Shown here one piece after another: positions 1-8,206 of a DNA stretch of 64,000 bases (its first letter is position 1; every line of letters starts with the position of its first letter). The stretch is taken from positions 1 through 64,000 of the forward strand of contig NZ_WTEY01000013.1 of NCBI RefSeq assembly GCF_009795805.1, in the 5' to 3' direction. The notes under the pieces are model-generated. The model was not told the DNA's origin, made no database searches, and saw nothing but the letters and a program-made list of their open reading frames with translations. The position numbers and the translations under genes were made by a program. Source of the DNA: Gilliamella sp. Pra-s52. GTDB lineage: Bacteria; Pseudomonadota; Gammaproteobacteria; Enterobacterales; Orbaceae.

Positions 1-2
1 CC

Positions 3-494
3 CAAGAAGGGATGGCCTTAACCAGTCCTGAAAACATCCAACTGTCTACCGCTAACAGCCTCAGCTTAACCAGTGAACACCAAACCGATATCAACGCCTT
101 AAAAAACGTCACCCTATCATCGGGCGAGGCGCTGGGGTTATTTGCCCAAAAATCAGGGATGAAACTGTTTGCCAACCAAGGCGATATCGAGGTGCAAGCC
201 CAAAACGCCAATCTCAATATGGCGGCCAAACAAGATATCAAAGTGGATAGTGTCGATGGGAAAGTCACCCTTACTGCAACAGACAACATCACGCTTATCT
301 GCGGTGGCTCTTATATCAAAATCAGCAGCGAAGGTATCGAACTGGGTACACAGGATAATATCTATCTTAAGTGTAATGTGTTGCAGAAAATGGGGACGGC
401 AAATATGGACATCAAATCAAAATTACCCCCTATTTGTTCTGGAGTTCAAGAAAACTCAACCAATGAACATGCTATTTTTGTGGAAAGAAAATAA
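3..494 (+). CDS. vgrG: T6SS spike protein VgrG, C-terminal part (partial)
   Basis: The reading frame is open to the left window edge, so this is the 3' end of a longer gene. The visible 160 or so residues form short repeated beta-strand units (SPENIQLST, LTSEHQTDI, LFANQGDIEVQAQN, DGKVTLTATDNI) ending in a glycine-rich SSEGIELGT stretch. This is the DUF2345-type beta-helix that extends the VgrG needle. VgrG forms the tip of the T6SS tube and carries effectors. A tail of about 30 residues after the helix is A+T-rich, unlike the preceding G+C-richer part. The stop codon overlaps the next start (TAATG), so vgrG is translationally coupled to the adaptor gene. Confidence 0.85.
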   Translation, partial: QEGMALTSPENIQLSTANSLSLTSEHQTDINALKNVTLSSGEALGLFAQKSGMKLFANQGDIEVQAQNANLNMAAKQDIKVDSVDGKVTLTATDNITLICGGSYIKISSEGIELGTQDNIYLKCNVLQKMGTANMDIKSKLPPICSGVQENSTNEHAIFVERK

Positions 495-1384
495 TGCAAA
501 ATTTAATACCTGATAACCAAATTATTCAAACAATTATTCAGCATCTAATGCAGTTTGGTAGATTACATTTACTTGTTGATCCCAAAATCAATGATGAATT
601 CTTTTTAAAAAATTGTTTTGATTTTGAGTCAATTGTCCCAGTTCGCGATAGGCAAGATACCGTATCGACAGATTATGAATGCTTACAGCTTTGCACAATA
701 TCCAAACAATCAATAATAGCCGAAAGTACGCAATCGAAGCCAACATCGATTTTAGAAGATATTATTCAAAACTTAAATGATAAAAAATCTGCAGAAATTG
801 CGATCTTATTTTCACTATATCCAATTAATTATATTCAAAAACAAATTAGTAATGCCATGTTTATGCGCTATGATGGAAGCTATTATTTTTTTCGTTTTTA
901 TGATCCCAAAGTTTTAAATCATTTAGTTAGAATTTTTGAACAGCAGCAATTAGATGGCTTATTCGGTGTAATTGAGTATTGGTATTATTGGCATGATAAC
1001 TATATTGAACTACATCATAAACCAGAAATAATCTTATCTGATATTAACTATCAAATAAGCTCTCGCCAATGGCAACAACTAAATATTGCACAGACATATA
1101 ATTATTACGAATACATTACGACAAATCAGCAAAATAACACATTAACCACAGAGCAGAAAAAAATATTAAATCAGCTGTTAGAATGGGTGTATATGGCAAG
1201 TTACACGCAACCTGATAAACACATGCTTGATTATATGGTTAGCTATATCATGGCTCAACCACCATTATTTTTTCAATCAATAGATAAAGATCTATGTGCT
1301 AACCTTATTAATAATAAGGATATCAACAAAATTAAAAAATATTTTAATGAATGGCAAGAAGGAATAAAACATGGCATCGCTTGA
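494..1384 (+). CDS. T6SS effector adaptor/chaperone, DUF4123-like
   Basis: A 296-residue protein encoded directly between vgrG and a large effector gene. This is where DUF4123 adaptors (Tap/TEC family, VasW in Vibrio cholerae) sit; they load a cargo effector onto VgrG. Family-like features are the N-terminal HLLVDPKIN segment, the central FRFYDPKVLNHLV motif (DUF4123 proteins typically have a RFYDPRVL-like stretch) and a following aromatic-rich region. No signal peptide or membrane segment is visible, so it should be cytoplasmic. The start overlaps the vgrG stop by one base, and its own 3' end overlaps the effector start by 14 bases, indicating tight coupling. Assignment is by motif and context; specificity for this effector is inferred. 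Confidence 0.8.
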   Translation: MQNLIPDNQIIQTIIQHLMQFGRLHLLVDPKINDEFFLKNCFDFESIVPVRDRQDTVSTDYECLQLCTISKQSIIAESTQSKPTSILEDIIQNLNDKKSAEIAILFSLYPINYIQKQISNAMFMRYDGSYYFFRFYDPKVLNHLVRIFEQQQLDGLFGVIEYWYYWHDNYIELHHKPEIILSDINYQISSRQWQQLNIAQTYNYYEYITTNQQNNTLTTEQKKILNQLLEWVYMASYTQPDKHMLDYMVSYIMAQPPLFFQSIDKDLCANLINNKDINKIKKYFNEWQEGIKHGIA

Positions 1385-4019
1385 TAATTTGCTAGGGCTA
1401 TTGAAGACAAATGAACAAAACCTCGGTAAACGCTGTCCTAGTTGTCAAGACAAAGAGGGTAATTTATTTGTGCTACCAACTCGTTTGTCTACAGCTGGTT
1501 ATCTATCGCGCAACGATATACCACCATTACCAAATTTTGTGCAAAAAAAAGTTAAAGATATACCATTAACACATTCTAAGTATTGTTTACAAACGCTTAG
1601 GCAAGGTTATTTATACGTTTTAGAACATCGTAACACGGGCAAAAAATGGCGTGTATTTACTTCTAGCCCTGAGGGGTGTTTGATTGAACATAAAGATATT
1701 GAAAATGTAAGCAATACTCCCCCTACCTATACCTGTAATATTGCAATTGATGGGGCCGATGCATCGTATATTAGTTTTAAAGAGAGTGAAAATATCATCA
1801 AGCTTTATTTTATATTTGCACCCAATAAAATCAGTGCAAAGCTATTAGCGCAGTATGAAGATCAAGATCTCTATTTACTTGACGGCATAACGCCCGATGA
1901 AATTCGCAACGGAGTTAAATCAATATTACCAGATGAATTTTCACCCAATATTTTAGAGTTTTCGACAGCAGAAAAGCTAGCAACCCAAGAGAAATTTTTA
2001 AATAACACGCCTTTTTGGGGTAATCAATCAGGTGAGCGATATCAAGCATATCAAAAAAAACAGAATGTAGAATTTGTTTACTCCAAGCGTACAAATTTTA
2101 ATGATGCATCCATAGGTAAGAATTTTTATCGTTATTTATCGATATACAAAAAGCTGAAGAAATGCCAAGGTGCAGCCATTGTCGTCAACGATGCTATCGG
2201 CATCACTCAAAGCTTAAATAACCGCCGTAATCAAGCATTACAACAAAATATGAAACCTTGGATGGAAACTGAAGATAGTGAAGGCATTTCTAACGAACAC
2301 CGTTTACTGATTTTTAGACAGCTCCATGGGCTTAAAGACTCATTCCGTCAAATGCGCATTAAACAAATGATAAACGAGCAAAATCGATATTATGACCACT
2401 TAAGAATATATGGCTCAGATCCAGAACTATCTGATGAAATGAAAGAAATTCTAAATAGAAATATTGATAAAGATCAAGAACGGTATGAAAAAAACATTGA
2501 TAATATCTATACCCAAGAAGCCTCGGAAGATGAATTTGAAAAAAAATATTGGAACCGATTATCGCAAGAAAAGCTCGATACCTTTAAAAAAAATTTTGAT
2601 GAAAAAAGTCAATTAGCCGAACAAAAGGCAGAAAATCATAGTCAAGATTATATAAAGTGGTTAAAGTCTGAACATTTGCTACTAGCGCTAGATTTTTATG
2701 ACTCTAACGAAAAACTCGATGGCATTCAGTTTACTCTGCAAGTCAGTGCATGTCTCTGTGGTGCAAGCGGTTCGCCTTCTGTAAGAAAACTATTTGATAA
2801 ATGGTGGAGTGCCTCCAAAATTACCCGTGAAAATTTATGTTGGCGTGCCTATAGTTTTAATATTACTAGCATAATTGATACGATTAATGAGTATCTGGAT
2901 TTACAAGAAAAAATCATCATTACTGATGGTCCTATTACAAATACTGAGCACCTATCAACGGTTGATACTGCTGTTGATTTACTTAATAAAATTACAAACC
3001 ATATTAATCAAACGGGTCCCATAATTGATGACTTGGCGAAACGTGGCTTGCCTATTGCATTATTATCAATTTCATTTGCCGATTTAGTACGACATTTTTT
3101 AAAGGTTACTTCAACACAGGCTGAACAACGAGTTCTTAACTTTTTTGGTAATATGATTTTGTCTAGAATTAATAAAGAGGCGCGAAAGCTGTATGGTTTA
3201 CGCATTAATATTTGTGGAAAAAGCTTTACCGCTGACCCAGCAAAAGGTGCTGGACAAATAACCCGTAGAGCGGGAGAGCATTTTCAAAATGCCGATCTGG
3301 TTAATACCCGAATTGCAATGATCGTTTTCGGATTTAGTGCTTATGACACAATCCGAAAACTTACACAAGGTAAATGGACAAATTGGCGAGAACGAGCCGA
3401 ACTTATCGCATCAGGGATGACAACCATGGCTGCAATATTCCAAATAGGGACTAGTGTTGTTGAATGTTGTATCGGTAGAGATCCAAAATCGATGACCGCA
3501 ATTACAACGCGTAATGCCTTTGGCCGAATATTTTTATGGGGTGCAACCTTATCGGCAATGGCAGGAGGAATGTCGGTGTGCTTTGATATTATGGATGGTA
3601 ATGCCGCTCTAGATAAAAATAATGGCGTGATTGCTATCGCATATTATGCTAGAGCAATGGCAACCTTTGCGCTTAGTATATCACAATTCTTAGCAGCATT
3701 AGGTTCTTTAGTTCCATGGCTAGAAAGAATTGTAAATGAAAGTATTAAGCGAACTATTTTGGTAGCTATGGCTGAATGGGGGTTATTTTTAGGACGAATA
3801 GCATTGCAACGAGGGGTAGCTATAGTAATTGGCGCGGTAGGGTTTGTTGCAACCTTATTTACTATCGTAGTGTGTGTCGCTATTATGATTTTTGACGATA
3901 ATGCATTACAAAAATGGTTAGATCGTTGCTGCTTTAGTAAAGATCCCAAACGTGATCAATTTGATGACTTAACCGAGGAGTTAAGTGAGTTTTATCAAGC
4001 AGTCCAGGGGACATTTTAA
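1371..4019 (+). CDS. VasX-like T6SS effector, predicted membrane-disrupting toxin
   Basis: An 882-residue protein following vgrG and a DUF4123 gene, the same order as vgrG-2, vasW, vasX, tsiV2 in Vibrio cholerae. The N-terminus has the features of the VasX/BTH_I2691 toxin N-terminal region: a CPSC pair near residue 22, then LPTRLS, then CLQTLRQGYLYVLE. A long charged, probably helical section covers roughly residues 320-430. From about residue 550 onward there are several hydrophobic helices (around VNTRIAMIVFGFSAY, IFLWGATLSAMAGG and VAIVIGAVGFVATLFTIVV), followed by a hydrophilic tail of about 33 residues. This fits a colicin-like pore former acting on target inner membranes. The 3' end contains the ribosome-binding site of the immunity gene. 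Shorter than VasX; no enzymatic motif seen. Confidence 0.78.
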   Translation: MASLDNLLGLLKTNEQNLGKRCPSCQDKEGNLFVLPTRLSTAGYLSRNDIPPLPNFVQKKVKDIPLTHSKYCLQTLRQGYLYVLEHRNTGKKWRVFTSSPEGCLIEHKDIENVSNTPPTYTCNIAIDGADASYISFKESENIIKLYFIFAPNKISAKLLAQYEDQDLYLLDGITPDEIRNGVKSILPDEFSPNILEFSTAEKLATQEKFLNNTPFWGNQSGERYQAYQKKQNVEFVYSKRTNFNDASIGKNFYRYLSIYKKLKKCQGAAIVVNDAIGITQSLNNRRNQALQQNMKPWMETEDSEGISNEHRLLIFRQLHGLKDSFRQMRIKQMINEQNRYYDHLRIYGSDPELSDEMKEILNRNIDKDQERYEKNIDNIYTQEASEDEFEKKYWNRLSQEKLDTFKKNFDEKSQLAEQKAENHSQDYIKWLKSEHLLLALDFYDSNEKLDGIQFTLQVSACLCGASGSPSVRKLFDKWWSASKITRENLCWRAYSFNITSIIDTINEYLDLQEKIIITDGPITNTEHLSTVDTAVDLLNKITNHINQTGPIIDDLAKRGLPIALLSISFADLVRHFLKVTSTQAEQRVLNFFGNMILSRINKEARKLYGLRINICGKSFTADPAKGAGQITRRAGEHFQNADLVNTRIAMIVFGFSAYDTIRKLTQGKWTNWRERAELIASGMTTMAAIFQIGTSVVECCIGRDPKSMTAITTRNAFGRIFLWGATLSAMAGGMSVCFDIMDGNAALDKNNGVIAIAYYARAMATFALSISQFLAALGSLVPWLERIVNESIKRTILVAMAEWGLFLGRIALQRGVAIVIGAVGFVATLFTIVVCVAIMIFDDNALQKWLDRCCFSKDPKRDQFDDLTEELSEFYQAVQGTF
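4006..4010 (+). promoter_or_regulatory. Ribosome-binding site of immunity gene inside effector coding end
   Basis: AGGGG lies 8 bases before the immunity ATG at 4019 and is part of the effector's final codons. Equivalent sites are kept before the copies at 5320, 6615 and 7910, because each copy retains the effector tail. Confidence 0.7.
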
Positions 4020-5173
4020 TGTATATTGGTGAATTTATATTGTGGTTAGGTAGTGCAATTAAACCTGAAACCCGTAAAAAATTGAAAAAAGATTATTCTG
4101 ATAACTCAATGAAATTAAGCGAAGTCGCCAAAGATTATACCAAAGAGTCGGTCAGTCATAATCCACGCCCGATAGGACCTTATTATGCCTACAACGATCG
4201 CTATTTAGAGATACGAGGGGGTATGCTTGAAAATTTTCGGGGGATTATTACTTGGATTAGTTTGGCTATATTTTTTATTACAGCATCAGGAGGTTATTTC
4301 GCACTTAAAGTGGCTTTAAAATTATACAATAATGAATGGGATAATTATAAAATTGGTTCTGGAATATTTGCAATGGTATTTTTTGCAATCATTTTTTTAG
4401 TCTCTACTTATTTATGCATCCGCTACTTCCGTTATATCTGTCGCTTAGAGTTATTTACCCTCCGTCATATTCGGGTACGGTTTAATCGGGTAACACGGCA
4501 AGTGTATGTACAACGCCCTAGATATTGTGGTGGTACTGCAGTATTTAAATGGGAACATATTATGCCGGCTAATTTTGGCGAGACTGGCTCGGATATGGGC
4601 GGTACCAACTTAGTTAATGTGTTCTCCTTTCACCCTTATAAAACTGGCTTTCCAGTTGCACAGTCCGTAGGCGTAGGCAAAAACACTTATGATCCTCAAG
4701 ATTATAAAGACGAGTGGGAATTTATCCGCCGTTATATGGAAGACGGTCCCCAAAATCTGCCCAAACCACGCCTAAGTACCCATTTACCGATGCCCTTTCA
4801 TGGTATTGAAGGGCATATGAGCCCTATGATTCATCTGGCAAAAAATAACCCTAGTGTGATCATCATTTTAATGTTAATTCCTGTCTTTTTAATCTTATTG
4901 CCATTTTATACGGTAGGTTACTTTATTTCGGAATGTTTATGCTGGCAACCACGTTGGCCAAAAGTGATTAGGCAAGCAGGGCAACCTGGTAAACCGCTAC
5001 CAAAAGAAACCACCCTATCAGATTACCCACCCGATGTACAAAAGGCGATTTTAGATAACAGCCAAGAGTGGGGCGTGATTGATGATGAAACAGGCGAACT
5101 TATTGACTATGGTCAATTTAAAAGACCCAAGAAAAAAGCCAGCCGAAAAAGAAAAACAAAAATAGCAAAATAA
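4019..5173 (+). CDS. T6SS immunity protein, copy 1 (cognate position)
   Basis: A 384-residue membrane protein whose ATG overlaps the effector stop (TAATG). This is the position of TsiV2, which protects against VasX. Two hydrophobic helices at about residues 76-95 and 113-138 flank a short loop; a third lies near residues 281-305 (IIILMLIPVFLILLPFY). Between them is a conserved soluble region (RVTRQVYVQRP, GETGSDMGGTNLVN) resembling DUF6708-type proteins found beside T6SS effectors. It differs from copies 2 and 3 mainly over residues 87-123. A C-to-T change makes an early stop at 5171 (TAA where copies 2 and 3 have CAA), removing the 12-residue tail present in those copies. Immunity function is inferred from position and topology. 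Confidence 0.75.
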   Translation: MYIGEFILWLGSAIKPETRKKLKKDYSDNSMKLSEVAKDYTKESVSHNPRPIGPYYAYNDRYLEIRGGMLENFRGIITWISLAIFFITASGGYFALKVALKLYNNEWDNYKIGSGIFAMVFFAIIFLVSTYLCIRYFRYICRLELFTLRHIRVRFNRVTRQVYVQRPRYCGGTAVFKWEHIMPANFGETGSDMGGTNLVNVFSFHPYKTGFPVAQSVGVGKNTYDPQDYKDEWEFIRRYMEDGPQNLPKPRLSTHLPMPFHGIEGHMSPMIHLAKNNPSVIIILMLIPVFLILLPFYTVGYFISECLCWQPRWPKVIRQAGQPGKPLPKETTLSDYPPDVQKAILDNSQEWGVIDDETGELIDYGQFKRPKKKASRKRKTKIAK

Positions 5174-5218
5174 GCTGAAAAGCCAATAAAAGAGAGTTCA
5201 GATGATTAATTGGTAAGA

Positions 5219-5320
5219 TTAGATCAAGACTGCTTGAGTAAAGATTCTAAACGTGATCATTTTGATGACTTAACCGAAGAACTAAGTGAGTTTTATCAAG
5301 CAGTTCAGGGGATATTTTAA
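5219..5320 (+). pseudogene. Orphan copy of effector 3' end (relic 1)
   Basis: Reading in frame from 5219 gives 33 residues and a stop that align with the last 33 residues of the effector (shared SKD, KRD, FDDLTEELSEFYQAVQG). Differences include LDQDCL for LDRCCF and GIF for GTF at the end. The frame is intact but there is no start codon or upstream toxin. The segment ends TAATG, supplying the ribosome-binding site and start context for the next immunity copy. Confidence 0.9.
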
Positions 5321-6504
5321 TGTATATTGGTGAATATTTATTTTGGTTCAGTAGTGCAATTAAAACCGCAACGCGTAAAAAATTGGAAATGGGCTATTTT
5401 AGTGGTGATATGAAGTTAAGCGAAGTCGCCAAAGATTATACCAAAGAGTCAGTCAGTAATAACCCACGCCCGATTGGGCCTTATTATGCCTATAACGATC
5501 GCTATTTAGAGATAAGAGGGGGAATGTTTGAAAATTTTCGGGGGATTATTACTTGGATTAGTTTTGCTATATTTTTTATTCCTTATTCTAGTGGAGATCT
5601 AGGATTAAACACTTTATTTGAATTATATCATCACGAATATCAGAATTTTGCTTTGAGTATATTTGCAATAATATTTTATTCAACTATATTTTTAGTTTCA
5701 TTGTATTTATGCATCCGTTACTTCCGTTATGTCTGTCGCTTAGAGTTATTCACGCTTCGCCATATTCGGGTACGATTTAATCGAGTAACACGGCAAGTGT
5801 ATGTACAACGCCCTAAATATTGTGGCGGTACTGCGGTATTTAAATGGGAACATATTATGCCCGCTAATTTTGGCGAGACTGGCTCGGATATGGGTGGTAC
5901 CAACTTAGTTAATGTGTTCTCCTTTCACCCTTATAAAACTGGCTTTCCAGTTGCACAGTCCGTGGGCGTAGGCAAAAACACTTATGATCCTCAAGATTAT
6001 AAAGACGAGTGGGAATTTATCCGCCGTTATATGGAAGACGGTCCCCAAAATCTGCCCAAACCACGCCTAAGCACCCACTTACCCATGCCTTTTCACGGTG
6101 TTGAGGGGCATATTCGCCCCATGATCCATCTGGCAAAAAATAATCCTAGTGTGATCATGATTTTAATGTTAATCCCCGTCTTTTTAATCTTATTGCCATT
6201 TTATACGGTGGGTTACTTTATTTCGGAATGCCTATGCTGGCAACCTCGTTGGCCAAAAGTGATCAGGCAAGCGGGTAAACCGGGTAAACCGCTACCAAAA
6301 GAAACCACCCTATCAGATTACCCACCCGATGTACAAAAGGCGATTTTAGATAGTAGCCAAGAGTGGGGCGTGATTGATGACGAAACGGGTGAACTTATTG
6401 ACTATGGTCAATTTAAAAGACCCAAGAAAAAAGCCAGCCGAAAAAGAAAAACAAAAATAGCAAAACAAGCTAAAAAGCCAATAAAAGAGAGTTCAGATGA
6501 TTAA
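5320..6504 (+). CDS. T6SS immunity protein, copy 2
   Basis: A 394-residue paralogue of the gene at 4019, nearly identical over the C-terminal two thirds. The first membrane hairpin differs: FFIPYSSGDLGLN, then LYHHEYQNFALS, where copy 1 has FFITASGGYFALK and LYNNEWDNYKIG. It keeps the full basic tail (RPKKKASRKRKTK followed by a segment ending ESSDD). It has no toxin gene of its own; only a 102-base relic of the effector end precedes it. Expression probably depends on readthrough from the effector operon, since no separate promoter is evident in the short spacer. Confidence 0.75.
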   Translation: MYIGEYLFWFSSAIKTATRKKLEMGYFSGDMKLSEVAKDYTKESVSNNPRPIGPYYAYNDRYLEIRGGMFENFRGIITWISFAIFFIPYSSGDLGLNTLFELYHHEYQNFALSIFAIIFYSTIFLVSLYLCIRYFRYVCRLELFTLRHIRVRFNRVTRQVYVQRPKYCGGTAVFKWEHIMPANFGETGSDMGGTNLVNVFSFHPYKTGFPVAQSVGVGKNTYDPQDYKDEWEFIRRYMEDGPQNLPKPRLSTHLPMPFHGVEGHIRPMIHLAKNNPSVIMILMLIPVFLILLPFYTVGYFISECLCWQPRWPKVIRQAGKPGKPLPKETTLSDYPPDVQKAILDSSQEWGVIDDETGELIDYGQFKRPKKKASRKRKTKIAKQAKKPIKESSDD

Positions 6505-6513
6505 TTGGTAAGA

Positions 6514-6615
6514 TTAGATCAAGACTGCTTGAGTAAAGATTCTAAACGTGATCATTTTGATGACTTAACCGAAGAACTAAGTGAGTTTTATCAAGCAGTT
6601 CAGGGGATATTTTAA
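6514..6615 (+). pseudogene. Orphan copy of effector 3' end (relic 2)
   Basis: Matches relic 1 almost base for base and keeps an open frame for 33 residues up to the TAA that overlaps the next ATG (TAATG). It starts 9 bases after the stop codon of immunity copy 2. Confidence 0.9.
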
Positions 6616-7799
6616 TGTATATTGGTGAATATTTATTTTGGTTCAGTAGTGCAATTAAAACCGCAACGCGTAAAAAATTGAAAATGGGCTATTTTAGTGG
6701 TGATATGAAGTTAAGCGAAGTCGCCAAAGATTATACCAAAGAGTCAGTCAGTAATAACCCACGCCCGATTGGGCCTTATTATGCCTATAACGATCGCTAT
6801 TTAGAGATACGAGGGGGGATGTTTGAAAATTTTCGGGGGATTATTACTTGGATTAGTTTGGCTATATTTTTTATTCCTTATTCTAGTGGAGATTTGGGAT
6901 TAAATATTTTACTCAAATTATATCATCATGAGCGTGGCAATATTGCCTCGGGTATATTTGCAATAATATTTTTTTTAATTATATTTTTAGTTTCCACTTA
7001 CTTATGCATCCGCTACTTCCGTTATGTCTGTCGCTTAGAGTTATTCACGCTTCGCCATATTCGGGTACGGTTTAATCGGGTAACACGGCAAGTGTATGTA
7101 CAACGTCCTAGATATTGTGGTGGTACTGCGGTATTTAAATGGGAACATATCATGCCCGCTAATTTTGGCGAGACAGGCTCGGATATGGGCGGTACCAACT
7201 TAGTTAATGTGTTCTCCTTTCACCCTTATAAAACTGGCTTTCCAGTTGCACAGTCCGTAGGCGTAGGCAAAAACACTTATGATCCTCAAGATTATAAAGA
7301 CGAGTGGGAATTTATCCGCCGTTATATGGAAGACGGTCCCCAAAATCTGCCCAAACCACGCCTAAGCACCCATTTACCCATGCCTTTTCACGGTGTTGAG
7401 GGGCATATTCGCCCTATGATCCATCTGGCAAAAAATAATCCTAGTGTGATCATGATTTTAATGTTAATCCCAGTCTTTTTAATCTTATTGCCATTTTATA
7501 CGGTGGGTTACTTTATTTCGGAATGCCTATGCTGGCAACCTCGTTGGCCAAAAGTGATCAGGCAAGCGGGTAAACCGGGTAAACCGATACCAAAAGAAAC
7601 CACCCTATCGGATTACCCACCGGATGTACAAAAGGCGATTTTAGATAACAGCCAAGAGTGGGGCGTAATTGATGACGAAACAGGCGAACTTATTGACTAT
7701 GGTCAATTTAAAAGACCCAAGAAAAAAGCCAGCCGAAAAAGAAAAACAAAAATAGCAAAACAAGCTGAAAAGCCAATAAAAGAGAGTTCAGATGATTAA
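6615..7799 (+). CDS. T6SS immunity protein, copy 3
   Basis: A 394-residue paralogue, closest to copy 2. The hairpin region again differs: SSGDLGLNILLKLYHHERGN followed by IASGIFAIIFFLI. Some positions match copy 1 instead (LVSTYLC, RPRYCGG), so the copies look like mosaics. Membrane topology and the soluble domain are as in copies 1 and 2, with the full-length C-terminal tail. An orphan immunity gene; the protective function is inferred. Confidence 0.75.
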   Translation: MYIGEYLFWFSSAIKTATRKKLKMGYFSGDMKLSEVAKDYTKESVSNNPRPIGPYYAYNDRYLEIRGGMFENFRGIITWISLAIFFIPYSSGDLGLNILLKLYHHERGNIASGIFAIIFFLIIFLVSTYLCIRYFRYVCRLELFTLRHIRVRFNRVTRQVYVQRPRYCGGTAVFKWEHIMPANFGETGSDMGGTNLVNVFSFHPYKTGFPVAQSVGVGKNTYDPQDYKDEWEFIRRYMEDGPQNLPKPRLSTHLPMPFHGVEGHIRPMIHLAKNNPSVIMILMLIPVFLILLPFYTVGYFISECLCWQPRWPKVIRQAGKPGKPIPKETTLSDYPPDVQKAILDNSQEWGVIDDETGELIDYGQFKRPKKKASRKRKTKIAKQAEKPIKESSDD

Positions 7800-7808
7800 T
7801 TGGTAAGA

Positions 7809-7910
7809 TTAGCTCAAGGCTGCTTGAGTAAAGATTCTAAACGTGATCAATTTGATGACTTAACCGAGGAGCTAAGTGAGTTTAATCAAGCAGTACAGGG
7901 GACATTTTAA
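7809..7910 (+). pseudogene. Orphan copy of effector 3' end (relic 3)
   Basis: In-frame 33-residue relic of the effector tail (LAQGC start, FNQAVQGTF end). It is somewhat closer to the functional effector at some positions (KRDQ, GTF) than relics 1 and 2. Ends in TAATG like the others. Confidence 0.88.
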
Positions 7911-8206
7911 TGTATATTGGTGAATATTTATTTTGGTTCAGTAGTGCAATTAAAACCGCAACGCGTAAAAAATTGAAAATGGGCTATTTTAGTGGTGATA
8001 TGAAGTTAAGCGAAGTTGCCAAAGATTATACCAAAGAGTCAGTCAGTAATAACCCACGCCCGATTGGACCTTATTATGCTTATAACGATCGCTATTTAGA
8101 GATACGAGGGGGGATGTTTGAAAATTTTCGGGGGATTATTACTTGGATTAGTTTGGCTATATTTTGGATCGGCTACACTAATTCATACAACTTGTTTAAG
8201 GGATAA
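7910..8206 (+). pseudogene. T6SS immunity protein, copy 4, truncated
   Basis: The first 87 or so residues match copies 2 and 3, ending inside the first membrane helix (ISLAIF). After that the frame runs into unrelated sequence (WIGYTNSYNLFKG) and stops at 8206. The break coincides with the end of a decayed transposase on the opposite strand, so the rest of the gene was probably lost with a transposition or deletion. The second helix and the conserved soluble domain are missing, so a working immunity protein is unlikely. Confidence 0.85.

Larger units (their letters stand above)
3918..8168 (+). repeat. Tandem ~1.3 kb direct repeats: effector tail plus immunity gene
   Basis: Each unit consists of the last 102 bases of the effector coding sequence followed by an immunity gene. 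Immunity starts lie at 4019, 5320, 6615 and 7910, giving periods of 1301, 1295 and 1295 bases. In units 2 and 3 only 9 bases separate the immunity stop codon from the next copied effector tail. The fourth unit is cut off near 8165-8170 at a transposase remnant. The arrangement is what repeated unequal recombination across a segment starting inside the effector gene would produce. Confidence 0.92.

Noticed and set aside
3644-3949. Open frame of 101 codons on the minus strand inside the effector gene
   Set aside because: Lies wholly inside a better supported gene, has no ribosome-binding site and reads as low-complexity Ile/Ala/Thr, the shadow of membrane helices on the other strand.
4019-8206. 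CRISPR-like or satellite repeat
   Set aside because: The repeat units are about 1.3 kb, coding and adjacent, with no short direct repeats and spacers. No CRISPR array was seen anywhere in the window.
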